DNA of 64,000 nt from Niastella soli (GCF_017742245.1 NZ_JAGHKO010000006.1:62001-126000), one strand, 5' to 3'. Numbered from the stretch's first letter, positions 1-10,190 are shown. Made by a program: numbers and translations. Notes: generated by a model not told the origin, from the letters alone.

Positions 1-968
1 TGGCCGGCTGTGATCCCGAAGAAATTGCTATTCAACGTAATGCCTCAGAGGCGCTGGAAACCGTCATCTTTGGCCTGCCCCTCAAAGCTGGCGATGAGGT
101 GGTGCTTTCAAAACAGGATTATCCCAATATGATCAATGCCTGGAAACAACGCGAACAACGGGATGGCATTAAATTAATTTGGGTTGACCTGCAATTACCC
201 AGCGAGAACACCGATCAGCTGGTGAAAGCCTACACCGACGCCTTTACGTCAAAGACCAAAGTGGTGCACATTACCCATGTTATTAACTGGAACGGTCAAA
301 TAATACCCGTTCGTAAAATTGCCGATGCTGCTTATTTAAGACATATTGAAGTGGTGGTGGACGGCGCCCACAGCTTTGCCCATTTTCAATTCAATGTTTC
401 CGATCTGGGAGCCGATTATTTTGGCGCCAGTTTGCACAAATGGCTCAGCGCCTGTATTGGAGTGGGGATCTTATATGTAAAAAAAGAAAGGATCAAAGAT
501 CTGTATCCTTTATTTGCAGCGCCGGATGCGACTGCAGATGACATCCGCAAGTTTGAAAACCTGGGCACCCGGCCCTTCTTTATTGAACAGTCCGTAGGAA
601 AAGCCATCGAATTTTATGACATGATAGGCGCTCAACGAAAAGAACAGCGATTGTTCTACCTGAAAAATTACTGGATGCATAAAGTGAAAGATATTCCAAA
701 CATCGAGTTCGGCACCTCTATGAAGCCTGGTTTTGGCTGCGCTATTGGGCTGGTGCATTATAATGTTCCCGATTGTCATCCCGGGGACCTCGATATCTAT
801 TTATGGAATAAGTATAGAATTCACAGTACCAATGTTAATCATGAAAATATAAGAGGGGTGCGTATAACCCCCAACGTATATACCACTACGAAACAACTGG
901 ATGTGCTGGTAGAAGGGATCAATGATTTTGTGCGGAACTGGAAAAAGATAAAGGAAGCGAAGAAGTAG
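1..968 (+). CDS. Class V aminotransferase family PLP enzyme, 5' truncated
   Basis: The reading frame is open from the window edge, so the N-terminus lies outside; about 321 residues remain. It resembles the isopenicillin-N-epimerase/cysteine-desulfurase-like branch of fold-type I PLP enzymes. Visible family features are an Asp in VVVDGAHSF, expected to contact the pyridine nitrogen, and a Lys in SLHKWLSA, in the position of the Schiff-base lysine. The C-terminal small domain (GVRITPNVYTT) is present. Substrate cannot be told from sequence; family members act on amino acids as epimerases, transaminases or desulfurases. It converges on tyrS, with a hairpin between them. Confidence 0.85.
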   Translation, partial: AGCDPEEIAIQRNASEALETVIFGLPLKAGDEVVLSKQDYPNMINAWKQREQRDGIKLIWVDLQLPSENTDQLVKAYTDAFTSKTKVVHITHVINWNGQIIPVRKIADAAYLRHIEVVVDGAHSFAHFQFNVSDLGADYFGASLHKWLSACIGVGILYVKKERIKDLYPLFAAPDATADDIRKFENLGTRPFFIEQSVGKAIEFYDMIGAQRKEQRLFYLKNYWMHKVKDIPNIEFGTSMKPGFGCAIGLVHYNVPDCHPGDLDIYLWNKYRIHSTNVNHENIRGVRITPNVYTTTKQLDVLVEGINDFVRNWKKIKEAKK

Positions 969-993
969 GAGATAAGAAATAGGAAGTAAGAAA
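966..993. repeat. Period-7 tandem array (4 units) starting on a stop codon
   Basis: Starting at the TAG stop of the aminotransferase the sequence reads as four 7-bp units: TAGGAGA, TAAGAAA, TAGGAAG, TAAGAAA. The last part forms the left arm of the following hairpin. Other loci in the window show arrays of the same period but different sequence. Confidence 0.7.
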
Positions 994-1021
994 AACGAGC
1001 ATCTCGTACTTCTTACTTCCT
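981..1021. terminator. Bidirectional hairpin between converging genes
   Basis: A 12-bp perfect stem (981-992 with 1010-1021) encloses a second 5-bp stem (995-999 with 1003-1007) with a CAT loop. It lies between the aminotransferase stop and the tyrS stop. It has no strong U-tract, so intrinsic termination is inferred from its position. Confidence 0.55.
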
Positions 1022-1044
1022 AATTCATTTATTGTATAATTCGG

Positions 1045-2322
1045 TTAACTCACTTTTACAAGGAAAACATGTTTCTTTCCTTTATTCACCAGCATATATT
1101 GGCCATGGAGCAAAATATCGGGGGTTACCGTTAACTTTTCATCTTCTACTTTTTTACGATTGATGCTAACGCCACCGCCCTGTACCATTTTACGGGCTTC
1201 GCCTTTGCTGGGAAAGATCTTTGTTTCGGCCAGAAAGGTTACCACGTCAATGCCTGCCTGCACTTTCGATAATTCATAACCAAATTGCTGAACACCTTCC
1301 AGATTTTGCAGGTCTTCCACACTAAGGGATTCAGCCGGGGCCTCCTTTTGTTCAAAGATTTTTTTTGTGGTCTCCAGCGCTGCCTGTAGACCTGCATCGC
1401 CATGTACAAAAACAGTTACTTCTTTGGCCAGTGTTTTTTGTAACAAACGGGCGGCTGCGTCTTTACGGTGGTCCTCAATTAACTGGTTGATGGTTTCCTG
1501 AGGGAGGAACGTAAATATTTTTATCCATTTTTCCGCATCTGCATCGGCCGCATTGAGCCAGAACTGGTAAAACTCGTAGGGCGAGGTCTTTTCCGCCGAC
1601 AACCACACATTGCCTTTTTCGCTTTTGCCGAATTTACCGCCATCGGCTTTTGTTAACAGAGGACAGGTAAGCGCAAATGCTTCTCCACCCATTTTACGGC
1701 GAATGAATTCAGTACCGGTAGTGATATTACCCCACTGGTCGCTGCCACCCATTTGCAGTTTGCAGTTCTTACGCTGGTACAACCAGTAAAAATCGTAGCC
1801 CTGCATTAACTGGTAGGCAAATTCGGTGTAACTGATACCGGTTTCCCCTTCAATACGTTTTCTTACACTATCCTTGGCCATCATGTAATTGACGGTGATA
1901 TGTTTACCTGCATCGCGCAGGAACTGGATGAACGAGATTTCCTTGAACCAGTCGTAGTTGTTGGCCATTTCAGCTGCATTAGGTTTGGCGGCGTCAAAGT
2001 CAAGGAACTGCATCAGCTGTTTTTTGATGCCGTCGAGGTTTTTCTGTAATTGATCTTCACTTAAAAAACTCCTTTCTTCGCTTTTACCGGAAGGGTCGCC
2101 GATCATACCGGTAGCACCACCCACCAGGGCAATGGGTTTATGACCCGCCCGTTGCATGTGTACCAGCAACAGGATAGGTACAAGGCTTCCAATGTGAAGA
2201 CTATCCGACGTGGGATCGAAGCCGATATAGCCGGTGGTCATTTCTTTGTTCAACTGATCTTCAGTTCCGGGCATAATATCCTGTATCATACCCCGCCATT
2301 TTAGTTCTGCTACCAGGTTCAT
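1045..2322 (-). CDS. tyrS: Tyrosyl-tRNA synthetase
   Basis: Charges tRNA(Tyr) with tyrosine in the cytoplasm. The 425-residue length fits bacterial TyrS. The class I signature HIGS is near residue 42 and the KMSKS-equivalent KFGKS near residue 231; GGSDQWGNITTG, typical of the TyrRS tyrosine/tRNA pocket, lies between them. The last ~70 residues look like an S4 RNA-binding domain. The ATG start is followed directly by a conserved-looking N-terminus. The gene stands alone, divergent from the PorV-like gene. A tRNA(Tyr) gene lies far away at 17575. Confidence 0.97.
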   Translation of the reverse strand: MNLVAELKWRGMIQDIMPGTEDQLNKEMTTGYIGFDPTSDSLHIGSLVPILLLVHMQRAGHKPIALVGGATGMIGDPSGKSEERSFLSEDQLQKNLDGIKKQLMQFLDFDAAKPNAAEMANNYDWFKEISFIQFLRDAGKHITVNYMMAKDSVRKRIEGETGISYTEFAYQLMQGYDFYWLYQRKNCKLQMGGSDQWGNITTGTEFIRRKMGGEAFALTCPLLTKADGGKFGKSEKGNVWLSAEKTSPYEFYQFWLNAADADAEKWIKIFTFLPQETINQLIEDHRKDAAARLLQKTLAKEVTVFVHGDAGLQAALETTKKIFEQKEAPAESLSVEDLQNLEGVQQFGYELSKVQAGIDVVTFLAETKIFPSKGEARKMVQGGGVSINRKKVEDEKLTVTPDILLHGQYMLVNKGKKHVFLVKVS

Positions 2323-2656
2323 ATTATATTGACATTAAACGAATAATAAATAGTTATTGCATTGGCCGCACAAAGGTTATACATTTGTGCTATCCTACAT
2401 AATTTACCGGTAATTAGTACATGATTTTATGTAGTAAATCAATGATTTATGCAAATGTAAGGATTACCGGAACTTTGGCTGAAAGATGCAATATTTTAAT
2501 TGTAAAATCGTTTGGTTATATTGGCCCCGACCCTGTTTAAAAGCGGCTATTTGCCAATACAATTAAAGTACACAAAGTACACTTTGCCAACGGGTGCAGC
2601 CAATATCCTAAAGAAATAGTATAATCAACAAGTTGCTTATTTCGAAAATTGGATCA
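2323..2656. other. Divergent intergenic region, 334 bp
   Basis: AT-rich region between tyrS and the PorV-like gene. It should hold promoters for both. One plus-strand candidate is listed separately. I see no other ordered structure and no small gene. Confidence 0.6.
2357..2387 (+). promoter_or_regulatory. Candidate sigma-A (Bacteroidota-type) promoter
   Basis: TTG at 2357-2359, 20 bp, then TACATTTG at 2380-2387, matching the TAnnTTTG -7 element. It would give a leader of about 260 nt before the PorV-like gene, long for a direct promoter, so this is tentative. Confidence 0.35.
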
Positions 2657-3769
2657 ATGAAAATGACCCGTTTTTACGTTACCCTATCTGCTGTTTTATT
2701 GTTACAGCAGTTTTCCTATGCGCAGTTTCGTAAATATTCTAACGAATTTTTAAATATTGGGGCAGGCGCCCGCGGTCTTGCAATGGCCAGTGCACAGGTA
2801 GCTTCGGTTAGTGATGGTACAGCCGGTTACTGGAACCCTGCCGGGTTGGTGAATGTAAAAGACAATCCCCAGCTTAATTTAATGCATGCCGAGTATTTTG
2901 CCGGTATTGGTAAATATGACTACGGTAGTTTGGCTATACCGTTAAAAGATAATAAACGGGTGCTGGGATTATCACTCTTACGATTTGCCGTAGATGATAT
3001 TCCAAATACCGTTTTTCTGGTTGAACCGGATGGCTCAATCAATTTCAGTAATATCACCACTTTCTCTTCTGCCGATTATGCCTTTCTATTTTCTCTGGCC
3101 CAGCCCATAAAGACAACTGGTAAAAGTAAGATCAATGCGGGTGTAAATGCCAAGATCATTCACCGCAAAGCGGGCGATCTGGCTTCTGCCTGGGGTTTTG
3201 GATTTGATGCGGGCGTGCAGATCGTTAATGCCAAATGGAAGATCGGTATCATGGCCCGGGACGTAACCACCACCTTTAATGCCTGGTCATACAGCCTGCC
3301 TGAAAAAATGCGGGAGGTGTTCTATTATACAGGCAACGATATCCCAAGTAAATCAACCGAGTTAACCGCACCCAAATTAATTGTGGGTGGCAATTATAAC
3401 TTCAAGCTGAACAAGAACCTGAACCTGATGGCGGAGGCCAACTTTGACCTGACGTTTGATGGCCGCCGTAATACCGTGATCAGCAGCAGCGTGGTGAGCC
3501 TTGATCCCAAGCTGGGGCTGGAAGCTTCCTGGAAGAACGTGTTCTTTGTACGTGGGGGAATCAACAACTTTCAAAAGGCCCTGGATGATAACGATATCAC
3601 CGATACCAAAAAAGTTTGGATCTACCAGCCTGCGGTGGGCGCCGGGTTCAGAATATCGAATGTGCTGATCGATTATGCTTTTACCAATCTCGCCAATCAA
3701 TCGAATCCGTTATATACGCATGTGTTCTCGTTAAAAGTGGACCTGGTTAAAAAGGGAACCAAAAAGTAA
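2657..3769 (+). CDS. PorV/PorQ family outer-membrane protein
   Basis: About 370 residues. I chose ATG 2657 rather than the in-frame TTG at 2633 because it gives a clean signal peptide ending near FSYAQ. The mature start (FRKYSNEFLNIGAGARGLAM, then GTAGYWNPAGL) is the hallmark of the PorV/PorQ/UPF0164 family of FadL-like beta barrels. The PorV member shuttles T9SS cargo to the PorU sortase in the outer membrane. The C-terminus ends in an amphipathic strand before a lysine-rich tail. The sortase gene follows after 37 bp, probably in one operon, which suggests this barrel is its partner (a PorV2-like role, inferred). Confidence 0.88.
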   Translation: MKMTRFYVTLSAVLLLQQFSYAQFRKYSNEFLNIGAGARGLAMASAQVASVSDGTAGYWNPAGLVNVKDNPQLNLMHAEYFAGIGKYDYGSLAIPLKDNKRVLGLSLLRFAVDDIPNTVFLVEPDGSINFSNITTFSSADYAFLFSLAQPIKTTGKSKINAGVNAKIIHRKAGDLASAWGFGFDAGVQIVNAKWKIGIMARDVTTTFNAWSYSLPEKMREVFYYTGNDIPSKSTELTAPKLIVGGNYNFKLNKNLNLMAEANFDLTFDGRRNTVISSSVVSLDPKLGLEASWKNVFFVRGGINNFQKALDDNDITDTKKVWIYQPAVGAGFRISNVLIDYAFTNLANQSNPLYTHVFSLKVDLVKKGTKK

Positions 3770-3806
3770 ACGACCCTATTGAAAGGAATCTGAAACTTGT
3801 ATAACT

Positions 3807-6800
3807 ATGAGGAAGATTTTTACCCTGTTACTGTTGGTGGCAGGTTTTGCTGCTTCAAGCCAGCAGTATAACAATGAATGGATCAACTACTCCCAAACCT
3901 ATTACAAAATCCGGATAGCGAAGGACGGGTTATACCGTGTTCCCAAATCCCTGCTCGATGCTATTGGTATTGGCGGCGCGTCGGTACAGAACCTGGAGTT
4001 GTGGCGAAACGGGGAGAAAGTTCCTTTTTACCCCTCCGTGTCAAGCGGAACATTGCCTTCCAATGGCTATATCGAGTTCTGGGGTGAGAAAAATGATGGC
4101 AAACCTGATAAGGATATGTACAGGAACCCTGCCTATCAGCATACGACCTATTACAGTTTACAGTCTGATACCGCCACTTATTTTTTAAGTGTGAATTCGA
4201 ATGGCAGTGGTTTCAGATATACCGATGTGAACAATAATGTGGCTGGCAATTCATTGCCGGCTGAGGACTATTTTATGTATACTACCGGCACCTATTACAG
4301 GGGTCAGTTCACCAATTGGGGGGAGGGCTCACTGGTGGGTACAATGGTTTATTCTTCCAGTTACGATAGGGGAGAAGTTTTTGCCAGCGGTGATATTTAT
4401 CCTGCAACCCCGGATGGTGGTACATTAAATAATTTGTATCTATACCCTACAGGGCCCCAGTCTAGTTTGAAGTTTGGCGCTGTGGGTACTGCCCTCAATA
4501 CCCGTAATATAAAGGCACAGGTAAACACGGTTACCGTGAAAGATACCATAATGAATTATTTGGACGACCTGATTTCCAACGTCCCCGTGGATAATAGTAT
4601 ACTCAGCAGCAATAATGCGTCTGTACTGTTTTTTAATACCTCCAGTGCCAATACAGACCGGATGCAGGTCTCCTTTTTTGAATTAACATACCCGCGTATG
4701 TTCAATTTCGACGGACAAGCCAATTTCAAGTTTTCATTACCAGCCCGGTCGGCTGGTTATTTTTTGCAGATCACCAATTTTAATAGTGGTGGCACACCGC
4801 CGGTTTTATATGATAGAAAGAACGGTGAGCGGTATACAGGGGATGTAAGTGGCGGTACAATACGGTTTGCTTTACCAGGTTCTGCTACCGACCGGCAACT
4901 GGTGCTGGTAAACGAAGAAGCGTATAATATCAATATTGTTACAAGTGCCACGACCCGCAATTTCCGTAACTACCTTCAGGCGGCCAATCAGGGTACTTAT
5001 ATTTTTGTGAGTAACCCCCTTCTGTATACAGGTTCAAATGGCAATAACCCGGTTGTAGATTATAAAACTTACCGCGAGTCTGTGGATGGCGGTAGTTACA
5101 AGGTGGTGATTGCTGATATCAACGACCTGGTTGATCAGTTTGCTTTTGGAATTAACAAGCACCCCTTGTCTGTACGCAATTTTCTCAGGTTTGCCCGCAA
5201 GTTTTGGCCATTAAAACCCAGTTATGCCCTATTAATAGGAAAAGCGGTTGCTTATCCTGAATACCAGTATGGCGACCGGTACCCAACTTCTTTTCCGCTC
5301 AATGATGCGCTTAACCTGGTGCCTACTTTTGGCTGGCCCGGTTCTGATAATTTGTTAAGTGCCGAAGACCTGACTTTCCCGGTGGCGGCTACGCCCATAG
5401 GGCGGTTGTCGGTAGTTACGGGTAAAGAATTGGAGGACTATCTGCAAAAGTTGAAAGAATATGAAGCGGTACAAAAGAATGCACCCAATACGGTGGCTGG
5501 CCGTGAATGGATGAAGAATGTTGTGCATGTTACCGGGTCAACGGATGCCTATCTGGGACAAGTATTGTGTAATTACATGGATATTTACAAAAGTATCATC
5601 GCCGACACCCTGTTTGGCGGTAATGTGAACCTTTTTTGTAAAACCTCTACCAATCCCAAAGAGCAGGTGTCTTCCGGAAGATTAGCGGACCTTTTTGAAC
5701 AGGGTATCAGTATTCTTAACTATTTTGGTCACTCTTCCACTACCACGCTTGAGTTTAATATCGATAATCCGCAGAATTATAACAACCAGGGCAAGTACCC
5801 GGTGTTTTTTGTGAACGGATGTTATGCGGGTAACCTTTTCAGCTATTATCCGCAGCGTTTCGTAAGTAATGAAACCCTGTCTGAGAAATTTACACTGGCC
5901 AAACAGCGTGGGTGTGTCGCTTTTGTGGCCAGTACCCACTATGGCGTGGTGAATTACCTGAACCTGTACTTAAACTATTTATATGCCAGTATCAGTGCAG
6001 GGGATTTTGATAAATCACTTGGGCAAACGCTGAGCGATGCGTTCCATAATATGCTCAATGGAACAGGCTCCTATGATTTTTATTCCCGGATGCATGTGGA
6101 GCAAATGACCCTGCATGGCGACCCGGCTATAAAGATCAATGCGCAGCAAAAACCAGATTATGTAATTGAAGAATCGCTTATAAAGATCAATCCGGTATTT
6201 ATTTCACTGGCTGAAAAATCTTATAAGCTGAAAGTGAAAGTGGAGAATCTGGGCAAAGCAGTTCCAGATTCAATTACCCTGGAAATAAAACAACAATACC
6301 CCACCGGTGTAACCGGTACGGTATACCGCCAGAAGATACGGGGTATTCGATTCGCGGATTCGCTTGAGTTTGATGTGCCCATTGTTGCTACCCGCGATAA
6401 AGGCCAGAACAAGCTCATTGTTACCATAGATGCTGACAATGGAGTGAATGAAGTAGCTGAAAACAACAACCGGGCCACCAAAGACTTCTTTATTTATGAA
6501 GAAGAAGCAAGGCCTTCCTATCCTTACAATTATGCTATCATTCATGACCCCAACCAGAAATTATATGCATCCACAGCTAATCCGCTGAGTGCAAAACAGG
6601 ATTACCTGATGGAGATCGATACCACCGATTTCTTTAACTCGCCATTAAAAGTGAGTCAATCTACTTCAACTGTTGGCGGGGTAATGGAATTTAATAGTAA
6701 CCTTAGCTATGTAGACAGTACTGTATATTATTGGCGCGTAGCACCGATATCTTCAGATGGCACCCCATTGAAATGGTCGCATAGTTCTTTCATGTACAAA

Positions 6801-8888
6801 CCTGGTAGCGACGGATACAATATGTCGCATTTTTATCAGCATTTTGGTTCAACCTCCGAACGCATGGTGCTTGATTCGGCTTCTCAAACCTGGAAGTTTG
6901 GTACAAATTTGAATGAGATATTTGTTAACAACTGTATTTTCGGCTGGAGCCAGAACTGTGGATCGGCTGACGACTTCAGGGTAGATATAAATAACGTTAA
7001 GGTGGTAGAAAGTGCCTGTTTGGGCCACTCGTTGGCCTTCACGGTAATCGACAGCGTTTCAATGGTGCCCTGGATGAATGTCGATTCGCATGGTAATCCG
7101 CTTTACCTGTATGGCAGCGCTACCTCGGTTTGTGGGGGTGGCCGGGAAGCCAATTTTGAGTTTTCTTATATGACGCCTACTGAGCGTAAGAAGATCATGG
7201 ATTTTATGAACATTATTCCAAACGGTAATTATGTGGCTATCCGCAGTTTTGACGCCGATAACCCGGGTTCATTTGCCGCTACCTGGCAGGCTGATACCAC
7301 TTTGTTTGGAACTAATACATCCTTATACCATAGTTTGTTAGGCGCTGGTTTTGTTACAATAGATTCTCTCTACAGAGAGCGGGCATGGGTGATGGTCTAT
7401 CAAAAAGGGCCTAGTTCAACCTTTGTTCCCATAGTCAGGTTTAGCAATGGCGTTGCTGACAAGCCTAGTATAACTGCCGATGTGGTTACGCCCGACACCC
7501 TGGGTTATATTCGTTCACCGAAATTTGGCCCTGCCCGTTCGTGGAAGCGGATGGAATGGAATGGCTTTTCACAGGAAAACCCCACGCATGATAATCCTTC
7601 TGTAGATATTATTGGTATTGATAATAATGGCGTAGAAACCGTGTTAAAAACACTGGATAAGAGCGAGCTGAATTATGATCTGTCTGCCGTTGATACCCGG
7701 TTCTATCCATACATTGTTCTTAAAATGAGAAACACCGATCCGGTTGATCTCACACCTTACCAGTTGAAATACTGGCGTGTTTTCTTTGATCCGATCCCAG
7801 AGGGAGCTATTGCACCCAACCTGTATATCGTTTCAAAAGACACGATGAACCTGGGTGAAAAAATGCATTTCGGAATTGGGTTCAAGAATATCAGTTATAA
7901 CGATTTCGATAGTATGAAGGTGAAGGTCACAATCACCGATGCGGGTAACGTGGATCATAATGTTCCTTTATCGAAATTTAAACCCATCATTGTGGGAGAT
8001 ACGATCAAGATCGATTTTGACATAGATTCGAAAAATTACCCTGGCTTAAACTTCTTGAATGTGGATGTGAACCCGGATAATGACCAGCCTGAGGCCAACC
8101 ACTTTAATAACTTTGTATACAAGAATTTTTATGTTCGGCCAGACAATGCCCCGCCAACACTGGATGTTACCTTCGATGGCGTGCATATCCTGAACAAGGA
8201 TATCGTTTCTGCCAAACCGCATATTCAGATCAAGATCAAGGATGAGAGCACGTATATGCTGCTGAAGGATACCACGATCAGTACGGTGCAGATCAGGAAT
8301 TTGTCAAACAACAGCTTACGGACCTATCATTTTGATAACGATACGTTGCGGTTCATCCCCGCCAGCAGTGGTGAGGACAATACGGCGACCATTGAATTTA
8401 CACCACAGTTCACTACTCAGGTAAACCCTGAGGGTGATGATTATGAACTGATTGTGGTGGGTAAGGATGCCAGTGGCAACAAATCGGGTGATGTAGCTTA
8501 TCGCGTGGCCTTTAAGGTTATTACCAAAGCAATGATCTCGAACCTATTGAACTACCCCAATCCATTCAGTACCTCTACCGCTTTCGTGTTTACATTGACC
8601 GGTAGCGAAATACCACAGAACCTGCGTATTCAGATCCTGACGGTAACGGGTAAAATTGTAAGGGAGATCACAACAAGCGAGCTGGGTGCACTGCATATTG
8701 GTAGAAACATCACCGAATTTAAATGGGATGGTACCGACCAGTATGGCGATAAACTGGCGAACGGGGTATACCTGTACCGGGTTATCACGTCGCTGAACGG
8801 CAAATCGCTTGATAAATACAAAGCCTCCGGCGACAATACCGATAAGTACTTTAATAATGGCTATGGTAAAATGTACCTGATGAGGTAA
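3807..8888 (+). CDS. porU2: Type IX secretion C25 sortase, PorU2-like
   Basis: A 1693-residue exported protein with an N-terminal signal peptide (cut near AASSQ). The gingipain-like C25 peptidase region spans roughly residues 400-780. It carries the catalytic His in NYFGHSS near residue 643 and the catalytic Cys in FVNGCYAG near residue 671. CARDB/Ig-like segments follow (NLGKAVPDS near 820, further repeats to about 1500). A FlgD-Ig-like C-terminal module (NYPNPF to WDGTDQYGDKLANGVYLYRV) resembles a T9SS C-terminal domain. PorU-type enzymes cleave cargo signals and attach cargo to lipopolysaccharide. The length is well above the ~1100-1300 of classical PorU. The paired PorV-like barrel upstream supports the call; PorU versus PorU2 is not settled. 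Confidence 0.87.
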   Translation: MRKIFTLLLLVAGFAASSQQYNNEWINYSQTYYKIRIAKDGLYRVPKSLLDAIGIGGASVQNLELWRNGEKVPFYPSVSSGTLPSNGYIEFWGEKNDGKPDKDMYRNPAYQHTTYYSLQSDTATYFLSVNSNGSGFRYTDVNNNVAGNSLPAEDYFMYTTGTYYRGQFTNWGEGSLVGTMVYSSSYDRGEVFASGDIYPATPDGGTLNNLYLYPTGPQSSLKFGAVGTALNTRNIKAQVNTVTVKDTIMNYLDDLISNVPVDNSILSSNNASVLFFNTSSANTDRMQVSFFELTYPRMFNFDGQANFKFSLPARSAGYFLQITNFNSGGTPPVLYDRKNGERYTGDVSGGTIRFALPGSATDRQLVLVNEEAYNINIVTSATTRNFRNYLQAANQGTYIFVSNPLLYTGSNGNNPVVDYKTYRESVDGGSYKVVIADINDLVDQFAFGINKHPLSVRNFLRFARKFWPLKPSYALLIGKAVAYPEYQYGDRYPTSFPLNDALNLVPTFGWPGSDNLLSAEDLTFPVAATPIGRLSVVTGKELEDYLQKLKEYEAVQKNAPNTVAGREWMKNVVHVTGSTDAYLGQVLCNYMDIYKSIIADTLFGGNVNLFCKTSTNPKEQVSSGRLADLFEQGISILNYFGHSSTTTLEFNIDNPQNYNNQGKYPVFFVNGCYAGNLFSYYPQRFVSNETLSEKFTLAKQRGCVAFVASTHYGVVNYLNLYLNYLYASISAGDFDKSLGQTLSDAFHNMLNGTGSYDFYSRMHVEQMTLHGDPAIKINAQQKPDYVIEESLIKINPVFISLAEKSYKLKVKVENLGKAVPDSITLEIKQQYPTGVTGTVYRQKIRGIRFADSLEFDVPIVATRDKGQNKLIVTIDADNGVNEVAENNNRATKDFFIYEEEARPSYPYNYAIIHDPNQKLYASTANPLSAKQDYLMEIDTTDFFNSPLKVSQSTSTVGGVMEFNSNLSYVDSTVYYWRVAPISSDGTPLKWSHSSFMYKPGSDGYNMSHFYQHFGSTSERMVLDSASQTWKFGTNLNEIFVNNCIFGWSQNCGSADDFRVDINNVKVVESACLGHSLAFTVIDSVSMVPWMNVDSHGNPLYLYGSATSVCGGGREANFEFSYMTPTERKKIMDFMNIIPNGNYVAIRSFDADNPGSFAATWQADTTLFGTNTSLYHSLLGAGFVTIDSLYRERAWVMVYQKGPSSTFVPIVRFSNGVADKPSITADVVTPDTLGYIRSPKFGPARSWKRMEWNGFSQENPTHDNPSVDIIGIDNNGVETVLKTLDKSELNYDLSAVDTRFYPYIVLKMRNTDPVDLTPYQLKYWRVFFDPIPEGAIAPNLYIVSKDTMNLGEKMHFGIGFKNISYNDFDSMKVKVTITDAGNVDHNVPLSKFKPIIVGDTIKIDFDIDSKNYPGLNFLNVDVNPDNDQPEANHFNNFVYKNFYVRPDNAPPTLDVTFDGVHILNKDIVSAKPHIQIKIKDESTYMLLKDTTISTVQIRNLSNNSLRTYHFDNDTLRFIPASSGEDNTATIEFTPQFTTQVNPEGDDYELIVVGKDASGNKSGDVAYRVAFKVITKAMISNLLNYPNPFSTSTAFVFTLTGSEIPQNLRIQILTVTGKIVREITTSELGALHIGRNITEFKWDGTDQYGDKLANGVYLYRVITSLNGKSLDKYKASGDNTDKYFNNGYGKMYLMR

Positions 8889-8904
8889 TTTCTCCAGGCA
8901 GTCC

Positions 8905-8952
8905 ATAAAGCAAAAAGCCCTCCCGATCTGTCGGGAGGGCTTTTTGCTTTAT
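8905..8952. terminator. Bidirectional terminator with perfect 22-bp arms
   Basis: Perfect inverted repeat: arm 8905-8926, loop TCTG, arm 8931-8952. A GC-rich core (GCCCTCCCGA) is flanked by A5 on one side and T5 on the other, so it terminates in both directions. Its last base is the first base of the TTA that encodes the stop of the minus-strand radical SAM gene. Confidence 0.93.
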
Positions 8953-10112
8953 TATGGTTTGAACATTTCCTTATAGGTGGTTTTGGTGCTTTCGTCCCAT
9001 TGATAATAACCAAAGAGCTTTTGGGTTACCCGTCGGCCAAAGAAGTTTTCGAAAGATTTATACAACACCACATCGTACTTGCGGTGATAATTGATCCAGC
9101 ATTTGTTGCAGTTTTGGCTGTGCTCTTTTTGCTGTTCAACTGTTGTGGCGGAGTTGATGATCTCATCGAGCGAGTTGTTGTGGATGTTCCCCAGTTTCAG
9201 ATCAAGGTTCTGGCAAATGGGCACATCGCCATTGGGCAATACAATAATGCTATCGAATATACTAAAGCAACGCAGCTGGGTCTTTTGTTGCCGCCAGTTG
9301 TTATACAGCACCATGAAGTCGAAGTTCTCCTTAAATTCTTTTATGATCGAAGGGATCTTTGTGGTCAGGTCTTCCAGCTTTTTTTCATAGCTATCAGGTG
9401 CGGCGGGGCTGATTGCCTTTAATTTCCGGGTTGCCTGCAGGGTGAGTGCTTCCTCCTCTTTTTTTGTTCCGATATCGGTGGTATGCGCCTGATCGATGGT
9501 GTCGAAGAATGCAATGTTGTTGTAGATGCCCACCCGCATGTCGACATTGTTCTGCTTGCATACTTCGGCCACATGTTTCATATCATCGAAGTCGTTGTAA
9601 GGCGACAGCGTGAACATTACTGAAATAGGTACATGGTCCTTTAGTTCATGAATTACCTGCAACACATTCTCGTACCCGTCTTTCCCACGCATATTGAGGT
9701 AGCTTTCTTTATTGCCATCCAGCGAGATCCATAGTCTTTTTGGGGGGAATTTTTTTACCGCCTCTATCAATTTGGCTGGCTTCAGGCAATTGCTCAACAG
9801 GTCGAACCTGGGATGGTGTTTAGTAAACCATTCCAGTATTTCCAATGCCTGGGGGTGCAGCATGAATTCGCCTCCTTCCAGCCCCACGGTTGTATTGGCC
9901 GTAATGCATTTGTTGTTAGTGATGAGCTCAAAGATCTTTTCCTTGGGCAGGTAAATGACCGGTCGTTTGGTCCAGATGAGGCAATGTTTACAGGCACTGT
10001 CACACAGATCGGTAGCATAGATCATGACATTGGATAAACGCTTATGATGCGGAAATGCCTGGTTCCGCAAAAAAGTCATGCCCCGGTTATAGTAGTCTGC
10101 AAAGGTATACAT
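8952..10112 (-). CDS. Radical SAM/SPASM domain protein
   Basis: 386 residues. The [4Fe-4S]-SAM motif CDSACKHC (CX3CX2C) is near residue 36. A TIM-barrel-like core follows (VGLEGGEFMLHP, LWISLDGN). The C-terminal half has the SPASM pattern of cysteines: the Cys of QLRCFSIFD, PICQNLDLKLGNI and CNKCW. SPASM enzymes modify peptides, proteins or sugars using a 5'-deoxyadenosyl radical. I see no short peptide gene beside it that would make it a RiPP maturase. It is the distal gene of the glycosyltransferase operon, so a role in surface polymer synthesis or regulation is possible but unproven. Confidence 0.85.
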   Translation of the reverse strand: MYTFADYYNRGMTFLRNQAFPHHKRLSNVMIYATDLCDSACKHCLIWTKRPVIYLPKEKIFELITNNKCITANTTVGLEGGEFMLHPQALEILEWFTKHHPRFDLLSNCLKPAKLIEAVKKFPPKRLWISLDGNKESYLNMRGKDGYENVLQVIHELKDHVPISVMFTLSPYNDFDDMKHVAEVCKQNNVDMRVGIYNNIAFFDTIDQAHTTDIGTKKEEEALTLQATRKLKAISPAAPDSYEKKLEDLTTKIPSIIKEFKENFDFMVLYNNWRQQKTQLRCFSIFDSIIVLPNGDVPICQNLDLKLGNIHNNSLDEIINSATTVEQQKEHSQNCNKCWINYHRKYDVVLYKSFENFFGRRVTQKLFGYYQWDESTKTTYKEMFKP

Positions 10113-10190
10113 CTGGTTTTCAGGTATTTACGATAATTGCCCGGGACCAAAAATACAATAGTTTTCCGGTATCCCTGTCTTCATTGGCCT

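Noticed and set aside
8889-10190. RiPP locus around the radical SAM/SPASM protein
   Set aside because: I found no short precursor-like gene on either strand beside it; neighbours are glycosyltransferases.
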